DNA from: Frankia sp. RB7
GTDB taxonomy: Bacteria; Pseudomonadota; Alphaproteobacteria; Rhizobiales; Xanthobacteraceae
Direction of reading: 5' to 3'
NCBI GenBank assembly: GCA_030403585.1
Contig: JAUEPE010000012.1
Location: forward strand, 1-64,000
DNA length: 64,000 nucleotides
Shown here: positions 45,492-52,811 of the stretch, in pieces
Numbering within the stretch: position 1 is the first letter of the stretch
Layout of the letters: the number at the start of each line of letters is the position of its first letter
Translations under genes and position numbers: made by a program
The notes under the pieces: model-generated
Database searches by the model: none
What the model saw: only the letters and a program-made list of their open reading frames with translations
Told to the model about the DNA's origin: nothing

Positions 45492-47057
45492 TCAGTTCTC
45501 GGATTCGGTGAAGACTTCGTCGCGTTTGGCCCGCAAGAAAGGCAACACCGTGAGTACAAGAAGGAAGGCCGCGATCGCCAACAGCACGGCCGACAACGGA
45601 CGCGTCAGGAATACAGTCCAGTCGCCGCGCGAGATCAGAAGTGCGCGGCGCAGGTTCTCTTCCATCAACGGTCCGAGCACCATGCCGAGCAGCAACGGCG
45701 CCGGCTCGAAATCGTGCTTGATCAGCCAGTAACCGACCAGGCCGAACACGCCGGCGAGGATGACGTCGACCGGCGCGTTGTTCACCGAGTAGATGCCGAT
45801 CGCACAGAAGATCACGATCGAAGGGAACATCAGCCGGTACGGCACGCGCAACAACCGGACCCAGATGCCGACCAGCGGCAGGTTGATGATGATCAGCATC
45901 AGATTGCCGATCCACATCGAGGCGATCATGCCCCAGACCAGCTCCGGCTGCTTTTGCATCACCTGCGGGCCCGGCACGATGCCGTGAATGGTCATCGCGC
46001 CCACCATCAGCGCCATCACGGCGTTCGGCGGGATGCCGAGCGTCAGCAACGGGATGAAGGAGGTCTGCGCTGCGGCGTTGTTGGCGCTCTCCGGCGCCGC
46101 CACGCCCTCGATTGCGCCACGGCCGAACCGCGACGGGTTCTTGGCAATCTTCTTCTCGAGCGTGTAGGCCGCAAACGACGCAATGACTGCGCCGCCGCCC
46201 GGCAAAATGCCGAGGATCGAGCCGAGCACGGTGCCGCGCAGGATCGCAGGCGTGGAGTCGATCAGGTCCTTCCTGGTCGGCATCAGGCCGGTGATCTTCT
46301 GCTGCACCAGATCGCGGTTCATCTCGGCGCCGGCGTCGAGATTGCGGATGATCTCGGCAAAACCGAACACGCCCATCGCCACCGTCGCGAAGCCAAGTCC
46401 GTCGGCAAGCTCCGGAATGTTGAAGGCCATGCGCGAAGCGCCGGTCTCGATGTCGGAGCCGACCATCGACAGCAACAGACCGAACACGATCATCGCGATC
46501 GCCTTCAGCACCGAGCCTTTGGCCAGCACCACCGCAAAGATCAGGCCGAGCACCATCAGCGAGAAGTACTCGGCCGGTCCGAACGCCAGCGCGAGCTTGG
46601 TCAGCGGCGCGCCGAGCACAGCGATGAGCACAGTCGCGACGCAGCCGGCGAAGAACGAGCCGATGGCAGCGATCGCCAGCGCCGGGCCAGCGCGGCCCTG
46701 CTTCGCCATCGCGTGACCGTCGATGGCGGTGACGACCGATGTCGCCTCACCGGGAATATTGACCAGGATCGAGGTGGTCGAACCGCCATACTGGGCGCCG
46801 TAATAGATGCCGGCGAGCATGATCAGCGCGCCGACCGGCGGCAATCCGAACGTAATCGGCAGGAGCATCGCGACGGTTGCGACGGTGCCGATGCCCGGCA
46901 GCACGCCGACAAGCGTGCCAACCAGTGCACCGATCAGGCACATGAGAATATTGATCGAAATCGGGAGCGACAGGCCGTAGAGCCACCAGGGTGACCACCA
47001 GGAGATCTGAAACACCACACCGAAACCGAGGCCCAGATTGTGGAAGAGATCGAACAT
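45492..47057 (-). CDS. tctA: Tripartite tricarboxylate transporter permease TctA
   Basis: This 521-residue membrane protein has about twelve helices. Its N-terminal repeat carries GTLVGVLPGIGTVATVAMLL and the second repeat LGSILGILPGGGAVIASFAA, the typical TctA sequence pair. It is the large permease subunit that imports the carboxylate bound by TctC. It follows tctB, which ends 7 bp upstream. The start is the ATG at 47057; a GTG at 47060 is also possible. Confidence 0.94.
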   Translation of the reverse strand: MFDLFHNLGLGFGVVFQISWWSPWWLYGLSLPISINILMCLIGALVGTLVGVLPGIGTVATVAMLLPITFGLPPVGALIMLAGIYYGAQYGGSTTSILVNIPGEATSVVTAIDGHAMAKQGRAGPALAIAAIGSFFAGCVATVLIAVLGAPLTKLALAFGPAEYFSLMVLGLIFAVVLAKGSVLKAIAMIVFGLLLSMVGSDIETGASRMAFNIPELADGLGFATVAMGVFGFAEIIRNLDAGAEMNRDLVQQKITGLMPTRKDLIDSTPAILRGTVLGSILGILPGGGAVIASFAAYTLEKKIAKNPSRFGRGAIEGVAAPESANNAAAQTSFIPLLTLGIPPNAVMALMVGAMTIHGIVPGPQVMQKQPELVWGMIASMWIGNLMLIIINLPLVGIWVRLLRVPYRLMFPSIVIFCAIGIYSVNNAPVDVILAGVFGLVGYWLIKHDFEPAPLLLGMVLGPLMEENLRRALLISRGDWTVFLTRPLSAVLLAIAAFLLVLTVLPFLRAKRDEVFTESEN

Positions 47058-47064
47058 CACACCC

Positions 47065-47826
47065 TCACTGAACCAGGAAGCGCGGGAACATCGGCATCGG
47101 CAGCCCGAGCACGTAGGGAAAGAGCAGCGCGCAGCCGAGCGTCAGGCAGGCGCCGACGATGACCGCTTCGATCCAGCGCGTCTCATGCGTCCCAATCGCC
47201 GCGATCAGGAAGCTCACGAACGCCGTAACCACCACCCCAAGCGGACGGATCGCCAAGGCGAAGAAGACGATCGAGACCATCACGAACAGGGGCCCGCGCC
47301 AGGAATAATGCGCCATCGCCGGCCCATCGGTCAGCAGTCCCGTCAATGCGATGCCGGCGCCAAGCGCAACGAGCAGCCCGCCAAACATCCGCGGCGCCGT
47401 GCCTGCGCCAAAGGAGAAGCCGCGCATCCCCTGCAAATCGCTGGAGGCCCATAGCGCAAACAGCGCCAGCGCCATCAGAACGATGCCGCCGACATAATCC
47501 TGTGCCGACCTGATCGTCATGAAGACCGTTAGGATCGCCACCGCAAACAGCGGATAGGAATAGATCAGTGCCAGCAGCACATCGGATGACGCCTGCTTGG
47601 TGTCACCGCCGACCGCTCTGAGCAACGCACCGGGTGCACCAGCGAGCAACGCCGTGGCATGGCTGATCAAGACCGTTGCCGGGCCACGCCCCGCGCCCCA
47701 GCCGAAGATCGTCCCGATGGACCAGATCAACTCGAAAATCTGTGGCGCCACGGCCAGCAGACAGAAGGCGATCACCACCGATTTGTTTCGGGTCGTCGTC
47801 GCCGAGTGGCCCATTGTATCGGCCAT
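47065..47826 (-). CDS. tctB: Tripartite tricarboxylate transporter small permease subunit TctB
   Basis: This 253-residue protein is longer than typical TctB (about 150 residues), with an extra N-terminal part. The C-terminal region (about residues 100-253) has four helices and the TctB feature GTAPRMFGGLLVALGAGIAL. It starts at the ATG at 47826 with GGAGGAGAC ahead. The N-terminal extension has further hydrophobic segments, so the total topology differs from small TctB. It is the first gene of the tctB-tctA-tctC set. Confidence 0.87.
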   Translation of the reverse strand: MADTMGHSATTTRNKSVVIAFCLLAVAPQIFELIWSIGTIFGWGAGRGPATVLISHATALLAGAPGALLRAVGGDTKQASSDVLLALIYSYPLFAVAILTVFMTIRSAQDYVGGIVLMALALFALWASSDLQGMRGFSFGAGTAPRMFGGLLVALGAGIALTGLLTDGPAMAHYSWRGPLFVMVSIVFFALAIRPLGVVVTAFVSFLIAAIGTHETRWIEAVIVGACLTLGCALLFPYVLGLPMPMFPRFLVQ

Positions 47827-47920
47827 GCATGTCTCCTCCGCGACTCAGTAAGTCACGAGCATTGTTGTTCTATCGGCTGGAAATCGATCCCCCGCCCGGA
47901 TTATTGCCTAGCCATTTTCA

Positions 47921-48451
47921 TCACACAATGCCAGCAAAACCCAACAGGCCTCCCGCGAGCAGAAGCCACAACGGATTGATGCGCGAGACGGAGGCGATCA
48001 CTGCAACCGTGGCCGTCAGAAGCAGCGCAGCAATATTGCGATCGGTCGACTGGGCCAGGATCAGGGCACTCGCCGCCATCAATCCGATCGACAGCGGAAC
48101 CAGTGCAGCCTGGATCAGGCCGGGCCAGCGCGATTGGCTCGGCCGGTTCAGCAATCGGCTGACATAATAGGCAAGCAGCGCCGTCGGCAGGCACATCGCC
48201 AGCGTTGCGGCCAGCGCGCCGGGAATGCCGGCAACGGCATAGCCGATTAACGTGACGATAAGCACGTTGGGACCTGGCGAGAGCTGCGCGATCGCATAGG
48301 CATCCGCGAACTGCTTGTCGGTCATCCAGTGATGCACGTCTACGGCGATGCGGTGCATCTCGGGCACCGCGGCTGCGGCGCCGCCGACAGCGAACAGCGA
48401 CATCAAACCAAAGGTGGAGATCAGCGCCCAGATCGGGTTCTCGCTGTTCAT
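47921..48451 (-). CDS. Chromate transporter-family protein, half 2
   Basis: This 176-residue membrane protein matches the second half of the ChrA family, with NPIWALISTFGLMSLFAVGGAA and LSPGPNVLIVTLIGYAVAGIPGA. It overlaps the first-half gene by 4 bp (ATGA). The pair is of the short-chain type, where two half proteins act together. ChrA proteins export chromate by proton exchange, but many such pairs have unknown roles, so the substrate is not certain. Confidence 0.88.
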   Translation of the reverse strand: MNSENPIWALISTFGLMSLFAVGGAAAAVPEMHRIAVDVHHWMTDKQFADAYAIAQLSPGPNVLIVTLIGYAVAGIPGALAATLAMCLPTALLAYYVSRLLNRPSQSRWPGLIQAALVPLSIGLMAASALILAQSTDRNIAALLLTATVAVIASVSRINPLWLLLAGGLLGFAGIV

Positions 48452-49053
48452 GCTGCTACCTTCCGTCGCATCAGGAAGGTGACGCCGATGCTGAGCGGGA
48501 TCGCGACCAGCAGCACCGCCTGCAACGGCCAGCGAAACACGCCGATGGCTGTGAACACACCGAGCATCAGGATGATCACCACGACGTCCATTCGCTTAAG
48601 CAGCGGCGTCATCATGCGGAAGACCACCGCGATCAGGAGACCGACCGCGGCGCAGGAGATGCCTGCAAGGATGCGGCGGAGCAGATCCACGTCGCCGAAC
48701 CGGGCGTAGATGATCGCGAGCACGGTCATGATCAGCGTCGGCGGCAGCAACAGCCCGGCGAAGGCGGCGACGCCACCGGCGATACCGCGCAGCCGCGAGC
48801 CGAACACCATCGACAGGTTGACGATGTTGGGCCCGGGCAGGAAGTGACAGAGGGCAAAAGTTTCGTTGAATTCGTCCGCCGTCATCCAGCGGTGCTGATC
48901 GACGATGGCGTGCCGGGCAAACACCAGGACGCCGCCGAAGCCGGCCAGCGACATCCGGGCAAAGGCCAGGAACAGCGCGAACAGGCCGGGCGGAGGGGCG
49001 TGGGCGGCGGGGATATCCGGCTCTTGGGCGGCCGGCGCTGAATCCGGGGACAT
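48448..49053 (-). CDS. Chromate transporter-family protein, half 1
   Basis: This 201-residue membrane protein matches the first half of ChrA: FALFLAFARMSLAGFGGVLV and LCHFLPGPNIVNLSMVFGSRL. The N-terminal 25 residues are Pro/Ala-rich and disordered. Its stop overlaps the start of the partner gene, so the halves are co-translated. It ends about 134 bp from the tmRNA promoter region on the opposite strand. Confidence 0.88.
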   Translation of the reverse strand: MSPDSAPAAQEPDIPAAHAPPPGLFALFLAFARMSLAGFGGVLVFARHAIVDQHRWMTADEFNETFALCHFLPGPNIVNLSMVFGSRLRGIAGGVAAFAGLLLPPTLIMTVLAIIYARFGDVDLLRRILAGISCAAVGLLIAVVFRMMTPLLKRMDVVVIILMLGVFTAIGVFRWPLQAVLLVAIPLSIGVTFLMRRKVAA

Positions 49054-49176
49054 GCCAACAGCTTAGAACGCGCTCCGCCGCGGGGCCAAGATCAGACGGA
49101 AGGCCAACCGGAATCTATCCAAAGGGAACCTCGGTCCGCCAGCGCCAAACCCCTGTCTTTCTAAACCTTTGCCCCC

Positions 49177-49182
49177 TATATT
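49177..49182 (+). promoter_or_regulatory. Possible ssrA -10 element
   Basis: TATATT lies seven bases ahead of the 5' hairpin of the permuted tmRNA. A -35 match at the right distance (TGTCTT near 49154) is poor, so this is only a candidate promoter. Confidence 0.35.
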
Positions 49183-49188
49183 GGGGGT

Positions 49189-49533
49189 GCCGGTTCGCCG
49201 GCTATGGAAATAAACGGTCGTCGCAATAAACCATTCGGACCCGGGGGCGGTACCCGGCGCCTCCACCAAAGCTCATCGTTCGGCGGGCTTTGGCCCACTG
49301 ACAAGTGAGCTTCGGCGGGGGCGAAATAGGATCGACGAGGGCGTAAAGGGCGAACTTTTTCCCGGTATTGTTCCGCCGTTATCGGGCTATGCAATAGTTG
49401 CCAACGACAACTTTGCTCCGGTTGCTCAGGCTGCGTAACGCAGTTTGAAAGACCATTCTGAAGTCCTAACGGGTTAAGCTCCGTTAGGCGGGGTTCGGAG
49501 GCACCTGGCAACAGAAGCCTCCACTTACCTCTG
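49189..49533 (+). ncRNA. ssrA: Two-piece (circularly permuted) tmRNA
   Basis: The acceptor piece comes first, ending CTCCACCA at 49268, and the coding piece follows from 49317. The acceptor stem pairs GGGGGCG (49317-49323) with CGCCTCC (49258-49264), giving the G3-U70 pair that marks alanine tRNA identity. The T stem CCGGG/CCCGG is in place. The tag frame at 49400-49438 reads ANDNFAPVAQAA with stop TAA. A 5' hairpin (49189-49202) and 3' hairpins (up to 49522) frame the RNA. tmRNA rescues stalled ribosomes and tags the products for ClpXP. The exact ends are approximate, and a spacer (49269-49316) is removed on processing. Confidence 0.93.
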
Positions 49534-49639
49534 ATTTCCTTCCCGGCGGGGACTCCTGCTGACCCGTCAGGCGCGGTACTATTGCGGCTTGGCGAGTCGG
49601 GCCGGCAGGGCCCGCCTCCTGGAATGCAACAGGACCACC

Positions 49640-50158
49640 ATGGCGACCGATCATATCCGATACGATGTGCTGGCCCGCGACGCGCTGCGCGGCGTGCTGC
49701 GCAAGGTGCTGACCGACGCCGCGTCCCATGGACTGCCGGGCGAGCACCATTTCTTCATCACCTTCGTGTCGAAGGCCGAGGGCGTGAAGATCTCGTCGCG
49801 GCTGCTGGCGCAATATCCGGAAGAGATGACGATCATCCTCCAGCACCAGTTCTGGGATCTGACCGTGCTCGAGGACCGTTTCGAGGTCGGCCTGTCCTTT
49901 GGGGGAATCCCGGAGCGACTGATCGTGCCGTTCAGCGCCATCAAGAGCTTCCTCGACCCGTCCGTGAAATTCGGCCTCCAGTTTGAGACCTCGGATGTCG
50001 CCGAGGTCGCGGGCGAGAATTTGCCGGCGACCCCGGCCCCATCAGCCGCAGCAGTGCCCGCGCCGGCCGCCGAGACGGCAGAGATCGCCGAAGAGCCGAC
50101 CCCGCCGAACCAGGGCGGCGCCGAGGTCGTACGGCTCGATCGTTTCCGCAAGAAATGA
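49640..50158 (+). CDS. sspB: ClpXP adaptor SspB (ssrA-tag binding protein)
   Basis: From the ATG at 49640 this is a 172-residue protein with the SspB fold: [20 protein letters not shown], then [20 protein letters not shown] and [21 protein letters not shown] disordered Ala/Pro/Glu linker (about residues 115-160) leads to a C-terminal [11 protein letters not shown], which fits the ClpX-binding tail. SspB delivers ssrA-tagged proteins to ClpXP. It is directly downstream of ssrA on the same strand, which links tag and adaptor genes. Confidence 0.93.
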   Translation: MATDHIRYDVLARDALRGVLRKVLTDAASHGLPGEHHFFITFVSKAEGVKISSRLLAQYPEEMTIILQHQFWDLTVLEDRFEVGLSFGGIPERLIVPFSAIKSFLDPSVKFGLQFETSDVAEVAGENLPATPAPSAAAVPAPAAETAEIAEEPTPPNQGGAEVVRLDRFRKK

Positions 50159-50258
50159 TCCAGGTTGGCCGCGAGACCCTCGCGCCCGGCCAAACTGCCT
50201 ATATAGAAGAGCACATGAAGAGGCCGCGCGGCGTTCGCGCGGCAGAATGGATGTGCTC

Positions 50259-51680
50259 ATGGCCAAAGCTGCCCGCGCAAAGACCGCCCGCCCCGCGACC
50301 CGCATCGAGACCGACAGCTTCGGTCCCATCGAGGTCCCCGCCGATCGCTATTGGGGGGCGCAGACCGAACGCTCGCGCCAGAATTTCCGTATCGGCATCG
50401 ACCGCATGCCGATCTCGCTCGTGCATGCGCTCGGCATCGTCAAGCTTGCGGCCGCACAGTCCAACCTCGAGCTCGGCCTGCTCGACAAGCGCCGCGCCAA
50501 CGCCATCATCCGCGCCGCGCGCGAGGTGATCGAGGGCAAGCTCGACGATCATTTCCCGCTGGTGGTATGGCAGACCGGCTCGGGTACCCAGAGCAACATG
50601 AATCTCAACGAGGTCATCGCCAACCGCGCCAACGAGCTGCTCGGCGGCGAGCTCGGCAGCAAGAAGCCGGTGCATCCCAACGACCACGTCAACATGAGCC
50701 AGTCGTCCAACGACTCTTTCCCGACCGCGATGCACATTGCGGCCGCAAGCCGCGTCACCGCCGACCTCGTCCCCGCCCTCGGCGAGCTGCACAACGCGCT
50801 GCGCGAGAAGGAGAAGGAGTTCGCCAAGATCGTCAAGATCGGCCGCACCCACACCCAGGATGCGACGCCGCTGACGCTCGGCCAGGAATTTTCGGGCTAT
50901 GCCGCGCAGGTCGAGAGCGGCATCGCGCGGCTCAAGGTCGCGGTGAAGGACCTCTATCCCTTGGCGCAGGGCGGCACCGCGGTCGGCACCGGCCTCAACT
51001 CCAAGCCGCGCTTTGCAAAGCTGTTCGCAAAGCACGTCGCCGGGATCACGAAACTTCCCTTCACCAGCGCGGCCAACAAATTCGAGGCGCTGGCTTCGAA
51101 CGACGCCTATGTGCTGGCGCACGGCGCCATCAATTCCGTCGCGACAGGCCTGTTCAAGATCGCCAACGACATCCGCCTGCTGGGATCGGGCCCGCGCTCG
51201 GGCCTCGGCGAACTGATCCTGCCGGAGAACGAGCCGGGCTCATCGATCATGCCGGGCAAGGTCAATCCGACGCAGTGCGAGGCGATGACCATGGTGTGCT
51301 GCCAGGTGTTCGGCAATCACACCGCGATCACGGTCGCCGGCAGCCAGGGCCATTTCGAGCTCAACGTCTACAAGCCCGTGCTCGCCTACAACATGCTGCA
51401 CTCGATCCGCCTGATGGCGGACGCTGCGCGCTCCTTCACCGAGCATTGCGTCAGCGGCATCCGCGCCGACGAAAAGCACATCAAGGCGCTGATGGAGCGC
51501 TCGCTGATGCTGGTGACGGCGCTCGCGCCGAAGATCGGCTACGACAACGCGGCCAAGGTGGCCAAGACCGCGCACGCCAACGGCACCACGCTGAAGGAGG
51601 AGGCACTGCGGCTCGGCTTCGTCTCGGCCGACGAATTCGACCGCCTGGTGCAGCCGGAGAAGATGACGAGGCCCGGATGA
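50259..51680 (+). CDS. fumC: Class II fumarate hydratase
   Basis: From the ATG at 50259 this is a 473-residue enzyme with the superfamily signature [13 protein letters not shown] and the substrate region [20 protein letters not shown]. It interconverts fumarate and malate in the citric acid cycle and needs no iron-sulfur cluster. ATG at 50247 is an equally possible start; the long upstream frame overlaps sspB and was rejected. It lies 100 bp after sspB on the same strand. Confidence 0.96.
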   Translation: MAKAARAKTARPATRIETDSFGPIEVPADRYWGAQTERSRQNFRIGIDRMPISLVHALGIVKLAAAQSNLELGLLDKRRANAIIRAAREVIEGKLDDHFPLVVWQTGSGTQSNMNLNEVIANRANELLGGELGSKKPVHPNDHVNMSQSSNDSFPTAMHIAAASRVTADLVPALGELHNALREKEKEFAKIVKIGRTHTQDATPLTLGQEFSGYAAQVESGIARLKVAVKDLYPLAQGGTAVGTGLNSKPRFAKLFAKHVAGITKLPFTSAANKFEALASNDAYVLAHGAINSVATGLFKIANDIRLLGSGPRSGLGELILPENEPGSSIMPGKVNPTQCEAMTMVCCQVFGNHTAITVAGSQGHFELNVYKPVLAYNMLHSIRLMADAARSFTEHCVSGIRADEKHIKALMERSLMLVTALAPKIGYDNAAKVAKTAHANGTTLKEEALRLGFVSADEFDRLVQPEKMTRPG

Positions 51681-51706
51681 ATTCCGAATTCCGATAGTCA
51701 TCCGTA

Positions 51707-51946
51707 GTGATACGGAGCCCCAAGGCTCATAAATATAAGGCTAAACGGACAGGATTTGATTACCGTCAATGTGGCGACGGGGGCGCGTGTTACGAGAGCG
51801 TCCTCAGCCCTGACGGGGCGAAATTCATCGTTTTGATGGCCGACAGGCCGATTGACGAGGACAAGCGAATGACGATCAAATCTCGTGGGGCGCAGTGCGG
51901 CGCCCGGTTTCTGGAAGTTTCATCCAGCCTGAAGAGGATCGGGTGA
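51707..51946 (+). CDS. Possible small hypothetical protein
   Basis: This 79-codon frame starts with GTG and has a plausible but unsupported product (KYKAKRTGFDYRQCGDGGAC). Its base composition is less GC-biased than its neighbours. I do not recognise any family. It overlaps nothing and could be a spurious frame in the gap between fumC and the DUF4169 gene. Confidence 0.2.
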   Translation: MIRSPKAHKYKAKRTGFDYRQCGDGGACYESVLSPDGAKFIVLMADRPIDEDKRMTIKSRGAQCGARFLEVSSSLKRIG

Positions 51947-51958
51947 TGGAGACGCGAC

Positions 51959-52147
51959 ATGGGGAACGTCATCAACCTGAATCGTTTCCGGAAGCGCGCC
52001 GAGTGGGAAACCTCGGCGAAGCAGGCGGACGTCAACCGGGCGAAGTTCGGCCGCACGAAGGCCGAGCGGTCGTCGGAGGAGAAGCAGGCGGACCAGGCGA
52101 AGGCGCATCTGGACCAGCACCGGATCGATCGCGAGGAGCAGCCATGA
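51959..52147 (+). CDS. DUF4169-family protein
   Basis: This 62-residue protein is basic and mostly helical, beginning GNVINLNRFRKRAEWETSA and ending with a coiled, charged tail (KQADQAKAHLDQHRIDREEQ). It matches the alphaproteobacterial DUF4169 family, of unknown function. It overlaps the ribbon-helix-helix gene by 4 bp (ATGA), so the pair is co-translated. Confidence 0.83.
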   Translation: MGNVINLNRFRKRAEWETSAKQADVNRAKFGRTKAERSSEEKQADQAKAHLDQHRIDREEQP

Positions 52148-52398
52148 AGTCGCCCGTCGTGAAGCGCTCGATCGTGGTCGCCGGCCACAAGACCAGCGTC
52201 AGCCTGGAAGAGGCGTTCTGGAACGGCATGAAGGAGATCTCGGGCCTGCGCAACATGACGCTGTCCGAGCTCGTCGGCGAAATCGACGGCGGCCGCCAGC
52301 AGGGCAATCTGTCCTCGGCGATCCGCCTGTTCGTGCTCGACTACTTCAAGAGCCGCGCCATGGCCGCCATCCAGCCGGAAAAGGTCCCGGCGCAGTAG
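52144..52398 (+). CDS. Ribbon-helix-helix domain protein
   Basis: From the ATG at 52144 this is an 84-residue protein. VVKRSIVVAGHKTSVSLEEA gives a beta strand then helix, and NMTLSELVGEIDGGR a second helix, the RHH DNA-binding layout. It is probably a small regulator or antitoxin-like DNA-binding protein. Its partner gene DUF4169 overlaps the start. No toxin gene is visible, so a toxin-antitoxin role is not supported. Confidence 0.82.
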   Translation: MKSPVVKRSIVVAGHKTSVSLEEAFWNGMKEISGLRNMTLSELVGEIDGGRQQGNLSSAIRLFVLDYFKSRAMAAIQPEKVPAQ

Positions 52399-52429
52399 CG
52401 CCGGGGTGCTCCGCCCACGGCTTCGTGAT

Positions 52430-52458
52430 CTGCACTTTAAAATCACTCTAAGGTGCAG
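52430..52458. promoter_or_regulatory. 10-bp inverted repeat upstream of feoA
   Basis: CTGCACTTTA and TAAGGTGCAG form inverted 10-bp arms with one mismatch around a 9-base spacer, 54 bp ahead of the feoA start. The AT-rich centre suggests a regulator site, possibly for an iron regulator such as Irr, Fur or RirA. I cannot match it to a known consensus. A weak terminator of the RHH gene is an alternative. Confidence 0.45.
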
Positions 52459-52511
52459 TTTGAACGAGCGTGCGCGCTTGACCTCCCTGCCCTGCGTTGA
52501 AAATACAGGGC

Positions 52512-52787
52512 ATGACCGACACCCATGATACGCGCCGCGAGATGCCGCTGGGCCTGGCCAAGCGCGGCTATACCGGCGTCATTCAGCACCTCTCCGCCAA
52601 GGACGCCGGCTCGGCACTCTCGGACATCGAGCTCGAGAGCCGGCTGATCGAGCTCGGCTTCGTCGAGGGCGCCCGGGTCGAGGTCCTGCACGAGGGGCTG
52701 GTCGGACGCGACCCGATCGCCGTTCGTGTCGACAACATCACCATCGCGGTCCGACGTCGCGAAGCCATGGCCATCATCGTCGCCTGA
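52512..52787 (+). CDS. feoA: Ferrous iron transport protein A
   Basis: From the ATG at 52512 this is a 91-residue SH3-like FeoA protein with LESRLIELGFVEGARVEVLH and GRDPIAVRVDNITIAVRRRE. It is a cytoplasmic accessory of the FeoB ferrous-iron importer. feoB starts 24 bp downstream. An inverted repeat lies upstream and may bind an iron-responsive regulator. Confidence 0.93.
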   Translation: MTDTHDTRREMPLGLAKRGYTGVIQHLSAKDAGSALSDIELESRLIELGFVEGARVEVLHEGLVGRDPIAVRVDNITIAVRRREAMAIIVA

Positions 52788-52811
52788 GATTGCGGCCGGA
52801 CATCTGATTCC

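Noticed and set aside
44307..46994. 895-codon plus-strand frame
   Set aside because: It is antisense to tctC and tctA, is extremely Arg/Asp/His-rich, and has no recognisable domain.
49063..49511. Small minus-strand frames over the tmRNA region
   Set aside because: They overlap the conserved tmRNA and have no domain or ribosome-binding site.
52144..52398. Toxin-antitoxin module with the RHH protein as antitoxin
   Set aside because: The overlapping partner is DUF4169, which shows no toxin fold or catalytic motif, so the call cannot be supported.
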